From the NCBI GenBank assembly GCA_032249695.1, contig JAVVHE010000008.1:1-64000 (forward strand): 64,000 nt of DNA. Reading direction: 5' to 3'. The DNA is from JAVVHE01 sp032249695. GTDB lineage: Bacteria; Pseudomonadota; Alphaproteobacteria; Sphingomonadales; Sphingomonadaceae. Under the pieces are notes generated by a model, which had not been told where the DNA came from, did not search any database, and worked only from the letters and a program-made list of their open reading frames with translations. This document shows, in pieces, positions 30,751-39,624 of this stretch; position 1 is the first letter of the stretch; the number at the start of each line of letters is the position of its first letter. The position numbers were made by a program, and so were the translations under genes.

Positions 30751-31958
30751 CCCCCACATCCTTCGCCCACGGCCCCGACGCGCGCGGCCATTTCGGCCCG
30801 TTCGGCGGCCGCTATGTCGCCGAGACCCTGATGCCGCTGATCCTTGAGTTGGAGGCGGTGTGGCGCGATGCCAAGCAGGACCCGGATTTCTGGGCCGAGT
30901 ATCACTGGCTGCTGACCCACTATGTCGGCCGCCCCTCACCGCTGTATTTCGCCGAGCGGCTGACGTCGTATCTGGGCGGCGCGAAGATCTATCTTAAGCG
31001 CGACGAGCTCAACCATACCGGCGCGCACAAGATCAACAACTGCGTCGGCCAGATCCTGCTCGCGCGGCGGATGGGGAAGACGCGCATCATCGCCGAGACC
31101 GGCGCGGGGCAGCACGGCGTCGCGACCGCCACCGTCGCAGCGCGCTTCGGGCTGCCGTGCGTCATCTTCATGGGCGAGCGCGACATCGAGCGGCAGCGGC
31201 CCAACGTCTTCCGGATGCGCCTGCTGGGCGCCGAGGTCGTGCCCGCGACGTCGGGCAGCCGGACGCTCAAGGATGCGATGAACGAGGCGCTGCGCGACTG
31301 GGTGACGAATGTCGCGGACAGCTTCTACATCATCGGGACGGTCGCGGGCCCGCATCCGTATCCGGAGCTGGTGCGCGACTTCCAGTCGGTGATCGGCCGC
31401 GAGGTGCGCGGGCAGCTGGCAGCGATGGGCGAGCGCGGGCCGGATCTGCTGGTCGCCGCGATCGGCGGCGGATCGAATGCGATGGGCCTGTTCCATCCGT
31501 TCCTGGACGACGCCGACGTGCGGATGCTGGGCGTCGAGGCGGCGGGCAGGGGCATCGAGACCGGAGCGCACGCGGCGTCGCTGGCGGGCGGAGTGCCGGG
31601 CGTGCTGCACGGCAACAAGACCTACCTGCTGCAGGACGCCGACGGCCAGATCGCCGAGGCGCACTCGATCAGCGCCGGGCTGGACTATCCGGGGATCGGG
31701 CCGGAGCACGCGTGGCTGCGCGATTCCGGACGGGTGGACTACACCCACGCCACCGACGCCGAGGCGCTGGACGCGTTCCAGCTGCTGTGCCGGCTGGAGG
31801 GCATCATCCCGGCGCTCGAACCTTCGCACGCGCTCGCCGCGGCCATGCGCGAAGCTCCGAGGATGGGGCGCGACGAGGTGGTGGTGCTGAACCTGTGCGG
31901 GCGCGGCGACAAGGACATCTTCACCGTCGCCGATGCGCTGGGAGTGGCGATTGGCTGA
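30747..31958 (+). CDS. trpB: Tryptophan synthase beta subunit
   Basis: 403 residues from a TTG at 30747 that overlaps the trpF stop (TTGA). No ATG occurs before the conserved RGHFGPFGGRYVAETL, so TTG is needed to include it. The enzyme condenses indole with serine using PLP. K95 in LNHTGAHKINN forms the internal aldimine; the phosphate loop is GGGSNAMG, and GAGQHGVATATVAA is also present. Length and domain content are normal. Confidence 0.96.
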   Translation: MTPTSFAHGPDARGHFGPFGGRYVAETLMPLILELEAVWRDAKQDPDFWAEYHWLLTHYVGRPSPLYFAERLTSYLGGAKIYLKRDELNHTGAHKINNCVGQILLARRMGKTRIIAETGAGQHGVATATVAARFGLPCVIFMGERDIERQRPNVFRMRLLGAEVVPATSGSRTLKDAMNEALRDWVTNVADSFYIIGTVAGPHPYPELVRDFQSVIGREVRGQLAAMGERGPDLLVAAIGGGSNAMGLFHPFLDDADVRMLGVEAAGRGIETGAHAASLAGGVPGVLHGNKTYLLQDADGQIAEAHSISAGLDYPGIGPEHAWLRDSGRVDYTHATDAEALDAFQLLCRLEGIIPALEPSHALAAAMREAPRMGRDEVVVLNLCGRGDKDIFTVADALGVAIG

Positions 31959-32031
31959 GTGCCCTCCCCCGTCCCTGTCAGCGGCTCGGCCACTCGCTCG
32001 CATCAGCGGGACGGCGACAGCGACCGGCTGC

Positions 32032-32841
32032 GTGAGCGACCGGGCAGCGGGGAGGCTGCGCTCCGCCTTCAGCCGCCCGGCGCTCGTCGCCTTCGTCACC
32101 GCGGGCGATCCGCACCCTTCGCACACGTCCGCGATCCTCGACGCGCTTGTCGACGGCGGCGCGGATGTGATCGAGCTGGGAATGCCCTTCTCCGATCCGA
32201 TGGCCGACGGGCCGGCGATCCAGGCTGCGTCGCTGCGGGCGCTGAAGGCGGGGACGACGCTTGCGACCGTCCTTCAGCTGGCGGCGGGGTTCCGCGCGCG
32301 GCATCCGGAAACGCCTCTGATCCTGATGGGCTATGCCAACCCGATCCTCGCCTACGGGCCGGACCGCTTCGCCGAAGATGCAGCGGCGGCGGGCGTCGAC
32401 GGCGTACTGGTCGTCGATCTCCCGCCCGAGGAGGCTGCCGACCTCGCCCCCGCGCTGACCGCGCACGGCCTCGATCTCATCCGCCTCGCCACGCCCACCA
32501 CCGATGACGCGCGGCTGCCGGCGGTCTTGGACGGAGCGGGCGGGTTCCTCTACTATGTCAGTGTGGCTGGGATTACCGGAGCGAACTCGGCGGAGGCCGA
32601 AAGCATCGCGCGCGCGGTGCAGCGGCTGAAGCGGCACACCAGCCTGCCCGTCGCGGTCGGCTTCGGCATCCGCACGCCCGCTCAGGCCGCGGCCGCCGCA
32701 AGCCATGCCGACGGCGTCGTCGTCGGGTCGGCAATCGTCGATACGATCGCCGCAGCGCATGCCGAGGGCGCGAACGACATCGCTGGCCGCGTCCGCGCGC
32801 AGGTCGCCGAATTGAAGGCCGCGATCGTGGGTGCGCGATGA
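32032..32841 (+). CDS. trpA: Tryptophan synthase alpha subunit
   Basis: 269 residues from a GTG at 32032, giving VSDRAAGRLRSAFSRPALVAFVTAGDP, the expected length and start. An in-frame TTG at 31951 inside the end of trpB would add 27 unlikely residues. It splits indole-3-glycerol phosphate and channels indole to TrpB. The catalytic acids are E48 in IELGMPFSDP and D59 in MADGPA; the phosphate loop is VAVGFGIRTP. It overlaps accD by ATGA. Confidence 0.95.
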   Translation: MSDRAAGRLRSAFSRPALVAFVTAGDPHPSHTSAILDALVDGGADVIELGMPFSDPMADGPAIQAASLRALKAGTTLATVLQLAAGFRARHPETPLILMGYANPILAYGPDRFAEDAAAAGVDGVLVVDLPPEEAADLAPALTAHGLDLIRLATPTTDDARLPAVLDGAGGFLYYVSVAGITGANSAEAESIARAVQRLKRHTSLPVAVGFGIRTPAQAAAAASHADGVVVGSAIVDTIAAAHAEGANDIAGRVRAQVAELKAAIVGAR

Positions 32842-33698
32842 GCTGGCTGACCCGCCAGCGAGCCGCGCTCGGCCTCGACAACCAGAAGCGCGAGACGCCC
32901 GACGATCTGTGGGTGAAGTGCGCCGGCTGCGGCGAGATGCTCTACCGCAAGGAGTTCGTCGCGAGCCTCAGCGTCTGTCCCAAATGCGGCCACCATCACC
33001 GCATCCGCGCCGCCGACCGCTTTGCGCAGACCTTTGACGGCGGCGTGCACAGCCGCCTGCCGTCGCCCGGCGTGGCAGCCGATCCGCTGCGCTTCATCGA
33101 CACGAAGCCCTACCCGGACCGGCTGCAGGAAGCCCGCAGGAAGACCGGCGAGACCGACGCGTTCGCGCTTGCGCAAGGGTTGATCTCCGGCGTCCAGACG
33201 ATCGTCGGCGTTCAGGATTTCGCCTTCATGGGCGGAAGCATGGGGATGGCGGTGGGGGAAGCCTTCATCGCCGGAGCGCGGGCCGCGCTCGCCGCGCGCG
33301 CGCCCTATGTGGTGTTCACCGCTGCCGGCGGCGCGCGGATGCAGGAGGGCGCGCTGAGCCTGATGCAGATGCCACGCACCACCGTCGCCATCGCCGAACT
33401 GCGCGAGGCGGCGCTTCCCTATCTCGTCGTGATGACCGATCCCACCACGGGCGGCGTCACCGCGAGCTACGCGATGCTGGGCGACGTGCAGATCGCCGAG
33501 CCCGGCGCGCTGATCGGCTTCGCGGGCGCGCGGGTCATCGAGCAGACGATCCGCGAAAAGCTGCCGCCCGGCTTCCAGCGCGCCGAATATCTGCTGGAGC
33601 ACGGCTTTCTCGACATGGTCGTCCAGCGGCCCGCCCTTGCGTCGACGCTCGGCCGCCTGCTCCGCCTGCTGACCAAGGCGCCCGCGGCGGCGGCTTGA
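32838..33698 (+). CDS. accD: Acetyl-CoA carboxylase carboxyltransferase subunit beta
   Basis: 286 residues. With AccA it transfers carboxyl from biotin to acetyl-CoA, giving malonyl-CoA for fatty acids. A four-Cys zinc ribbon is at C28, C31, C47 and C50 (VKCAGCGEML, SVCPKCGHHH). The crotonase-like domain includes FAFMGGSMGMAVGEAF, TAAGGARMQEGALSLMQM and DPTTGGVTASYAMLGD. It sits between trpA and folC, a conserved order in proteobacteria; all three overlap by a few bases. Confidence 0.97.
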   Translation: MSWLTRQRAALGLDNQKRETPDDLWVKCAGCGEMLYRKEFVASLSVCPKCGHHHRIRAADRFAQTFDGGVHSRLPSPGVAADPLRFIDTKPYPDRLQEARRKTGETDAFALAQGLISGVQTIVGVQDFAFMGGSMGMAVGEAFIAGARAALAARAPYVVFTAAGGARMQEGALSLMQMPRTTVAIAELREAALPYLVVMTDPTTGGVTASYAMLGDVQIAEPGALIGFAGARVIEQTIREKLPPGFQRAEYLLEHGFLDMVVQRPALASTLGRLLRLLTKAPAAAA

Positions 33699-35026
33699 TG
33701 TGGGACGCAGCCCGCTCGGCGCATCCGGGCCTCGACGCTGAACTCGCGCGCGCCAAGCTGCTGGCGCCGGCCGAGACCAATTTCGAACTCGCGCGGATGG
33801 AGGCGCTGCTCGTCCGGATGGGCTCGCCGCACCACCGACTGCCGCCGGTGTTCCATGTGGCGGGCACCAACGGCAAGGGCTCGACGGTCGCCTTCCTGCG
33901 CGCGATGCTGGAGGCGGCGGGGCTGCAGGTCCACGTCTACACCTCGCCGCACCTGGTGCGCGTCAACGAGCGCATCCGCATCGCGGGCAAGCTCATCAGC
34001 GACGAGCATTTCACCGATCTGTTGAGCCGCACGCTGCACGCGAATGCCGGGCATGAGGCGAGCTTCTTCGAGCTGACGACCGCCGCCGCGTTCCTGGCCT
34101 TCGCCGAAACTTCCGCCGACGGCTGCGTGGTGGAAGTCGGCATGGGCGGGCGGCTCGACGCGACGAACGTGGTGCCCGAGCCAGCGGTGGCCGGGATCGC
34201 GCAGCTCGGCCTTGATCACCAGCGCTGGCTGGGCAGCTCGATCCTGCAGATCGCCGCCGAGAAGGCGGGCATCGCCAAGCGCGGGCGGCCGCTCGTCACC
34301 TCGAAATATCCGCGCACGGTTGCGGGGCGCGTGGCCGAAATCGCGGGGCTGGCGGGTGCGCGGCTGGTGCAGCGCGGCATCGATTGGGACGCGGCGGTCT
34401 ACAAGCACGCGCTCCATCTGCGTGATGCGCGCGGCGTGCTGCATCTGCCGGTGCCGCGGCTCGCCGGGCCGCACCAGGCCGACAACGCCGCGCTGGCGGT
34501 CGCGATGCTGCGCGCGCAGGACGAGGTGCACGTGCCCGAAAGCGCGATCCGCGCGGGGCTGGGCTGGGCCGATTGGCCCGCGCGTCTGCAGCGGCTGGAT
34601 AGGACCCCGCTGGGGCGGCTCCTGCCCGCCGGATCGGAGCTGTGGCTGGACGGCGCGCACAACGCCCCCGCCGCGCGCGCGCTGGCCGACGCGTTTCGCG
34701 GGCACAGGCTTGCTGCGCGGCCGCTGCACATGGTGCTGGGAATGCTGGCCGCGAAAGAGCCGGGGTCGTTCCTGAAGGCGTTCGCGGGTCGGCTGAGCGC
34801 GGTCCACGCCGTCCCCATCCCCGACCACCATTGCCACGAGCCCGAACAGCTGGTCGCCGAGGCGCGCGCTCTCGGACTGCACGCCGAGGCGGCGGAGTCG
34901 GTCGAGGCAGCGCTGCGCCGCATCGCCGCCGAGCCCGGCCCGGGCGGTCCGCCGGTCGTGCTGATCGCTGGCAGCCTGCATCTGGCGGGGGCGGTGCTTG
35001 CGCAGGCGGGGCTGGAGCCAAGCTGA
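33698..35026 (+). CDS. folC: Bifunctional folylpolyglutamate synthase / dihydrofolate synthase
   Basis: 442 residues. Mur-ligase-type enzyme adding glutamate to dihydropteroate and folates. The ATP-binding P-loop is GTNGKGST at residues 56-63; the dihydrofolate-binding ELTTAAAFLAFAE and SEK-like GLDHQRWLG regions follow. WLDGAHNAPAARALADAF marks the C-terminal ligase domain. The ATG shares one base with the accD stop (TGATG). It is the last gene of the plus-strand run and converges with rph across 178 bases in which I see no gene or clear terminator. Confidence 0.95.
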   Translation: MWDAARSAHPGLDAELARAKLLAPAETNFELARMEALLVRMGSPHHRLPPVFHVAGTNGKGSTVAFLRAMLEAAGLQVHVYTSPHLVRVNERIRIAGKLISDEHFTDLLSRTLHANAGHEASFFELTTAAAFLAFAETSADGCVVEVGMGGRLDATNVVPEPAVAGIAQLGLDHQRWLGSSILQIAAEKAGIAKRGRPLVTSKYPRTVAGRVAEIAGLAGARLVQRGIDWDAAVYKHALHLRDARGVLHLPVPRLAGPHQADNAALAVAMLRAQDEVHVPESAIRAGLGWADWPARLQRLDRTPLGRLLPAGSELWLDGAHNAPAARALADAFRGHRLAARPLHMVLGMLAAKEPGSFLKAFAGRLSAVHAVPIPDHHCHEPEQLVAEARALGLHAEAAESVEAALRRIAAEPGPGGPPVVLIAGSLHLAGAVLAQAGLEPS

Positions 35027-35204
35027 CGCGTGCGCAGGCGGCGGGCGTGCGACGCTCGCGTGATCATCGAAGGACCGGCGATGACTAGGTGGATCGCCGC
35101 GGCGGGCGGCTTGGCGGTTTTGCGCGGCGAGCCGATGCGCGGGGCTGCGGCGAACATCGGAAGCTGCTGTCATCAGCCGATCTTGCGACGCGCACCCGCG
35201 CTGG

Positions 35205-35909
35205 TCACCGCGCCAGTGCGCGGGCCTGGGCGTCCATGATCGCGACGCCCCCGATGCGCGCCAGCCGCAGCAGGCGCAGCAGCGTCTCTTCGTCGAACGC
35301 GGCGCGCTCGGCCGACGCCTGCACCTCGATCAATCGCCCGCCTTCCAGCAACACGAAATTGGCATCGGCGTCGGCGGCCGAGTCCTCGGCATAGTCGAGA
35401 TCGAGCACCGGGCCGTTCTCGGTCACGCCGCAGCTGATCGCCGCGACGCGCGCGGGCATCGGATCGGCTGCGAGGCCGAGCCGCACCACGGCCTGCTTCA
35501 ACGCAACCCACGCGCCGCTGATCGCCGCCGTGCGCGTGCCGCCATCGGCCTGTAGCACATCGCAATCGAGGATGATCTGCCGTTCGCCGAGCAGCTCAAG
35601 GTCGACGCCCGCGCGCAGGCTGCGGCCGATCAGGCGGCTGATCTCCAGCGTGCGCCCGCCCTGCTTGCCGCGGACCGCCTCGCGCTGGCTGCGCTCGTGC
35701 GTCGATCGCGGCAGCATGCCGTATTCGGCCGTCACCCAGCCGCGCCCCTTGCCCTTCATCCAGCCGGGCACCTTCTCCTCGACGGTCGCGGTAGCCAGCA
35801 CGCGCGTCTGCCCGAAGCTGACAAGGCACGACCCTTCGGCGTGGGCGGAGACTCCGGTTTCCATCGTGATCACACGCATTTCGTCAGGCGCGCGGCCGGA
35901 GGGGCGCAT
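35205..35909 (-). CDS. rph: Ribonuclease PH
   Basis: 234 residues. Phosphorolytic 3'-5' exoribonuclease that trims tRNA 3' ends, acting as a hexamer. The N-terminus MRPSGRAPDEMR matches the family; upstream in-frame codons to 36002 do not. GRGWVTAEYGMLPRSTHERSQRE, RLIGRSLRAGVDL (Arg-rich RNA contact) and DCDVLQADGGTRTAAISG (catalytic Asp pair) are present. rdgB, often found after rph, is not next to it. It is divergent from hrcA with 95 bases between start codons. Confidence 0.96.
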   Translation of the reverse strand: MRPSGRAPDEMRVITMETGVSAHAEGSCLVSFGQTRVLATATVEEKVPGWMKGKGRGWVTAEYGMLPRSTHERSQREAVRGKQGGRTLEISRLIGRSLRAGVDLELLGERQIILDCDVLQADGGTRTAAISGAWVALKQAVVRLGLAADPMPARVAAISCGVTENGPVLDLDYAEDSAADADANFVLLEGGRLIEVQASAERAAFDEETLLRLLRLARIGGVAIMDAQARALAR

Positions 35910-36004
35910 CGGGTGTTCCAATCGTCTGCCAGGGGGTGTCCGCCGTCCTACAGGCCGCGTTGCGTGCACTGCAACCATCACTAGGTTAAGGCGCGAGGCC
36001 ACCG

Positions 36005-37045
36005 ATGCAGCCGACCGTCCCCGAGCTTTCCGAGCGCGCCCGCGCCATCTTCCGGAACATCGTCGAATCGTACATCGAAACCGGCGCGCCGGTCGGCAGT
36101 CGCACGCTGTCCAAGCTCGCCGGGCTGGGGTTGTCCGCCGCGTCGATCCGCAACGTGATGCAGGATCTTGAGGAACTCGGCCTGCTCTCCAGCCCGCACA
36201 CCAGCGCGGGGCGGATGCCGACCGAGCTCGGCCTGCGCCTGTTCGTCGACGGCATGATGCAGACGCACGAACTCAGCGCCGACGAGCAGGCGCGGATCGA
36301 GGCGGGCGTGTGGCCCCGCACCGCGCCGATCGAGGAACTGCTTGCCGGGGCGACGCAGGTGCTTTCGGGGCTCTCGCACTGCGCGGGCGTGGTGTTTGCG
36401 CCGAAGACCGATGCGCCGCTTCGCCAGCTGAGCTTCGCGCCTCTGGGCGAAAGCCGCGCGCTCGCGATCCTGGTGCATGAGGGCGGGACGGTGGAGAACC
36501 GCGTGGTCGAGCTGCCGCCAGGCGCGCCGCCCGAGACGCTGATCGCCGCATCGAACTACGTGAACGCCCGGTTGGCAGGGCTGACGCTCAGCGAAGCGGC
36601 CGAGCGCCTGCGCTCCGAGGTCAGCGCACGGCGTGCCGAGCTTGACGCGCTGTCCGCGATCATCGCCGAGCGCGGGCTGGCGGTGTGGAGCGCCGACGGC
36701 GACCAGCGCCCGATCCTGATCGTCCGCGGCCAGGCCAACCTGCTCGATCCAGCCAATGTCGCCGACCTTGAACGCGCGCGGCTGCTGCTGGAGGACCTTG
36801 AGGAACGCGAGGACGTGGCGCGCGTGCTCGAAGTCGCTCTTGCGTCGCAGGCATGCAAGGTCTTTATCGGAGCGGAGACGCGGCTGTTCAGCCTGTCGGG
36901 CTCGTCCGTCATCGCTGCACCCTATCGCGCCAACGGGCGCGTTGTGGGTGTGGTCGGCGTGATCGGCCCGGTGCGCCTGAATTACGCCCGGATCGTTCCA
37001 TTGGTCGATTTCACCGCGATCACGCTCAGCAGGCTTGTGCAATGA
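36005..37045 (+). CDS. hrcA: Heat-inducible transcription repressor HrcA
   Basis: 346 residues. It represses groESL-type operons by binding CIRCE elements. The winged helix is at about residues 15-80 (RAIFRNIVESYIETGAPVGS, SAASIRNVMQDLEELG, PHTSAGRMPTELG). A GAF-like domain and dimerisation helices follow. No CIRCE sequence (TTAGCACTC-N9-GAGTGCTAA) occurs in the 95-base gap before it, so this operon is probably not autoregulated by HrcA. It overlaps grpE by ATGA. Confidence 0.95.
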   Translation: MQPTVPELSERARAIFRNIVESYIETGAPVGSRTLSKLAGLGLSAASIRNVMQDLEELGLLSSPHTSAGRMPTELGLRLFVDGMMQTHELSADEQARIEAGVWPRTAPIEELLAGATQVLSGLSHCAGVVFAPKTDAPLRQLSFAPLGESRALAILVHEGGTVENRVVELPPGAPPETLIAASNYVNARLAGLTLSEAAERLRSEVSARRAELDALSAIIAERGLAVWSADGDQRPILIVRGQANLLDPANVADLERARLLLEDLEEREDVARVLEVALASQACKVFIGAETRLFSLSGSSVIAAPYRANGRVVGVVGVIGPVRLNYARIVPLVDFTAITLSRLVQ

Positions 37046-37638
37046 CGACAGAGACTGACACCGTTTCCCCGCAGGACGCCGCCGCGATGGCTGAAGAGGC
37101 CGTTGATGTGAAGGCGCCAGCTGCCGAACTCGATCCGCGCGACGCCGAGATCGCGAACCTGAAGGACCAGCTTCTGCGTGCCCACGCCGAGACCGAGAAT
37201 GTCCGCCGCAGGCTGAGCCGCGAGCGCGACGACGCCGCCGCCTATGCGGTGACCGGCTTTGCGCGCGACCTGTTGACGGTTGCCGACAATCTCGCGCGCG
37301 CGGTCGCAGCGGTGTCCGCAGAGGCGCGCGGCGACGCTGCGGTGCGAGCGCTGGTCGACGGCGTCGAGGCGACCGAGCGCGAGCTGCACCGCGTGCTTCA
37401 GCGCCACGGCGTCGAGCGCGTCGAAGCAGTCGGCCGTCCGCTCGATCCCAATCGCCATCAAGCGATGACCGAGGTTGAGAGCGACGAGCATCCCGCTGGC
37501 CATGTCGCCGCCGAGTTCATGGCCGGCTACATGCTGAAAGAGCGGCTGCTCCGCCCGGCGCTGGTCAGCGTCGCCAAGGCGCGCGCCGCGACGGCACCGG
37601 AGCAAGCGGGCAACCCGGGCGAGACGCAGCCGTCCTGA
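37042..37638 (+). CDS. grpE: Nucleotide exchange factor GrpE
   Basis: 198 residues. GrpE is the ADP-release factor for DnaK. A long N-terminal coiled coil (about residues 33-80, NLKDQLLRAHAETENVRRRL) leads to the helical bundle and the C-terminal beta domain (VERVEAVGRPLDPNRHQAM, GYMLKERLLRPALVSVAK). The start overlaps the hrcA stop (ATGA). dnaK and dnaJ are not adjacent. The last 74 bases of the gene are also coding on the opposite strand as the tail of thpR. Confidence 0.95.
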   Translation: MTTETDTVSPQDAAAMAEEAVDVKAPAAELDPRDAEIANLKDQLLRAHAETENVRRRLSRERDDAAAYAVTGFARDLLTVADNLARAVAAVSAEARGDAAVRALVDGVEATERELHRVLQRHGVERVEAVGRPLDPNRHQAMTEVESDEHPAGHVAAEFMAGYMLKERLLRPALVSVAKARAATAPEQAGNPGETQPS

Positions 37639-38221
37639 GCCGGAGCGCCGCCGAGCGCTGCGGGTTGAGCGGCTCAGCCGCGAAGGAGCGGGTGAGCGCC
37701 ACCCGCAGCACCGGCTGGTAGTGCGCGCCGCTTTTGCCGAGGTGGCTTTCGTAGAGCGTGAGCTCGTCCACCGGCCATGGCTCGCTCGCAAGCGCGCCGT
37801 GCGCCGCCAGCCAACCTCCGACCGGAGCCGATCCGCCGTGCAGGCGCGCGACGGTGATGTGCGGCAGATACGCTCGCGTATCGGGCGCGACGCCTGCCAT
37901 CGCGAGCGCACGGTCGACCTTGTCGTGCAGCACCCGCAGCGGCCGGTGCGGCGCCAGCCCTGCCCAGATCGCCTCCGGCCGTCCGCGCCGTTCGAATACG
38001 CCCACGCTCGCCAGCGCCACCGCGCACGCCGGATGCTCCAGCCGCGAGAGCGCGTCGGCGATGTCCTCAGCCACGCGCCCATTGACCTCGCCTATGAAGC
38101 GGACGGTCAGATGCAGCCGCTCAGACGCCTGCCAGCGCGCGCCGACGACGCCCTCCATCACGCCGATCAGCTGATCCTTGATGGTCTCGGGCGGTTCAAC
38201 CGCGACGAACAGCCGGTGCAT
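37565..38221 (-). CDS. thpR: RNA 2',3'-cyclic phosphodiesterase
   Basis: 218 residues, of the 2H phosphoesterase superfamily. The two catalytic HxTx motifs are visible: HLTV (about residue 37) and HITV (about residue 122). Bacterial members open 2',3'-cyclic phosphate RNA ends. The core ends near RVALTRSFAAE; a further ~35 residues, rich in Arg, Pro and Ala, run into and across the 3' end of grpE on the other strand, an overlap of 74 bases. That tail is beyond the usual family length. The start overlaps the tesA-like gene by 26 bases, so translation is probably coupled. Confidence 0.9.
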   Translation of the reverse strand: MHRLFVAVEPPETIKDQLIGVMEGVVGARWQASERLHLTVRFIGEVNGRVAEDIADALSRLEHPACAVALASVGVFERRGRPEAIWAGLAPHRPLRVLHDKVDRALAMAGVAPDTRAYLPHITVARLHGGSAPVGGWLAAHGALASEPWPVDELTLYESHLGKSGAHYQPVLRVALTRSFAAEPLNPQRSAALRLRTAASRPGCPLAPVPSRRAPWRR

Positions 38222-38909
38222 TGGCCTTGGTCAACGCGCCCTCGATGGTGGGCAGCATGTTGCGCACGATCACGTCAACGCCGCGCGCGTTCGGATGCAG
38301 CCCGTCCGGCAGCAGCAGCGGCGGGTTGAACGCCACGCCCTTCAGGAAGAAGGGATAAAGCGTTGCGCCGTGCTTCTTCGCAAGATCGGGATAGAGCCGG
38401 TTGAAGCGATCGACATAGTCCACGCCGAGCGTCGGCGAGCTGAACATTCCAGCCAGCACCACGGGTATGCCGCGCTTCCGGAACTCGGCTAGGATCGCAT
38501 CGAGGTTGGCGCGCGTGACCGATGGGTCGATGCCGCGCAGCATGTCGTTCGCGCCCAGCTCGACGATGGCGAGCGCGGGCTTCTGCTTCAGCCCGTTCAG
38601 CACCCACTGCAATCGCTGGCGCCCGCCGCTCGACGTGTCGCCGCTGACGCCTGCGTTGTGGACGCGCACCGCCCGTCCGCGCGCCCGCAGCGCGCGCTCC
38701 AGCTGCGCGGTGAAGCCGTCCTGGCTCGGCAGCTGGTAGCCCGCGGTCAGGCTGTCGCCCAATGCGAGGATCACCGGCTCGGCAGCGGGCGATGGCTGCT
38801 GCGCGGCGGCGGGCAGCGCGAGCCCCATGAGGGCGACGATGGCCAGCAGCCAGTGGCGGAGTGGCGCGGCGGCCCTAGATAGCGGCTGCGCGGAACGAAG
38901 GATCGGCAT
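38196..38909 (-). CDS. TesA-like SGNH arylesterase/lysophospholipase
   Basis: 237 residues. A signal peptide occupies about residues 1-37 (WLLAIVALMGLALPAAA), so it is periplasmic. SGNH blocks are present: ALGDSLTAGY with S53, the Gly in NAGVSGDTSSGG, GANDM and DGLHPNARG with the Asp/His of the triad. It is the homologue of E. coli TesA, which hydrolyses thioesters, esters and lysophospholipids. Its ATG overlaps the ATG of the divergent YbbA-type gene by two bases (CATG), the same tesA/ybbA arrangement seen in E. coli. thpR follows on the same strand. Confidence 0.92.
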   Translation of the reverse strand: MPILRSAQPLSRAAAPLRHWLLAIVALMGLALPAAAQQPSPAAEPVILALGDSLTAGYQLPSQDGFTAQLERALRARGRAVRVHNAGVSGDTSSGGRQRLQWVLNGLKQKPALAIVELGANDMLRGIDPSVTRANLDAILAEFRKRGIPVVLAGMFSSPTLGVDYVDRFNRLYPDLAKKHGATLYPFFLKGVAFNPPLLLPDGLHPNARGVDVIVRNMLPTIEGALTKANAPAVRRG

Positions 38910-39624
38910 GTCAGAGCCTAAGATTGTCATTGATGCCCGCGCTGTCACCCTGTCGCTGAGCAGCGGATCGGGTCGAGTCGACATCCTGCGCGGAGTCGAC
39001 CTGGCGCTCGCCGCCGACGAGAGCCTCGGCGTGCTCGGCCCGTCGGGCTCGGGCAAGTCGTCGCTGATGGCGGTGCTCGCCGGGCTGGAGAAGGCTAGCG
39101 GCGGGACGGTCATCGTCGGTGGCGAGGACTTCACCGCGCTCGATGAGGACGGGCTGGCTCGCGCCCGGCGCGGGCGGATCGGCATTGTCCTGCAGGCGTT
39201 CCACCTGATCCCGTCGATGACCGCGCTGGAGAATGTGCGCGTGCCGCTGGAACTCCAGGGCCTGCCTCGGGCGGCGGAGCGCGCAGCGGCCGAGCTCGAA
39301 GCAGTCGGGCTGGGCCACCGGCTGACGCACTACCCGGCGCAGCTGTCCGGCGGCGAGCAGCAGCGCGTGGCGATCGCTCGCGCGACCGCGCCGACGCCGC
39401 AGGTGCTGTTCGCCGACGAGCCGACGGGCAATCTCGACACGCGCACCGGCAGCGAAATCGCCGAGCTGATCTTCGCGCGCCGCGCTGCCACCGGCGCGAC
39501 GCTTGTGCTCATCACCCACGACCGCTCGCTTGCCGAGCGCTGCGACCGCGTCGCCGAGATGGCCGACGGCCGTATCGTATCGCTGCGCCCCGCGCTGCGG
39601 CGGCAGGCGCGGGCCGCGGAATGA
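38908..39624 (+). CDS. ABC transporter ATP-binding protein (YbbA/LolD type)
   Basis: 238 residues. The ATPase has all motifs: Walker A GPSGSGKS at residues 44-51, Q-loop VLQAFHLIPSMTALENV, signature LSGGEQQRVAIARA, Walker B VLFADEPTGNLDTRTG and H-loop LITHDRSLA. It belongs to the LolD/MacB/YbbA group of mechanotransmission ABC proteins that work with FtsX-like permeases. The start codon overlaps that of the divergent esterase; the stop overlaps the permease start (ATGA). Confidence 0.93.
   Translation: MSEPKIVIDARAVTLSLSSGSGRVDILRGVDLALAADESLGVLGPSGSGKSSLMAVLAGLEKASGGTVIVGGEDFTALDEDGLARARRGRIGIVLQAFHLIPSMTALENVRVPLELQGLPRAAERAAAELEAVGLGHRLTHYPAQLSGGEQQRVAIARATAPTPQVLFADEPTGNLDTRTGSEIAELIFARRAATGATLVLITHDRSLAERCDRVAEMADGRIVSLRPALRRQARAAE

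Noticed and set aside
35081..35239. 52-codon plus-strand frame with AAGGA upstream between folC and rph
   Set aside because: Has a plausible ribosome site but no conserved sequence, an odd Cys/Arg-rich composition, and it runs into the rph gene on the other strand.
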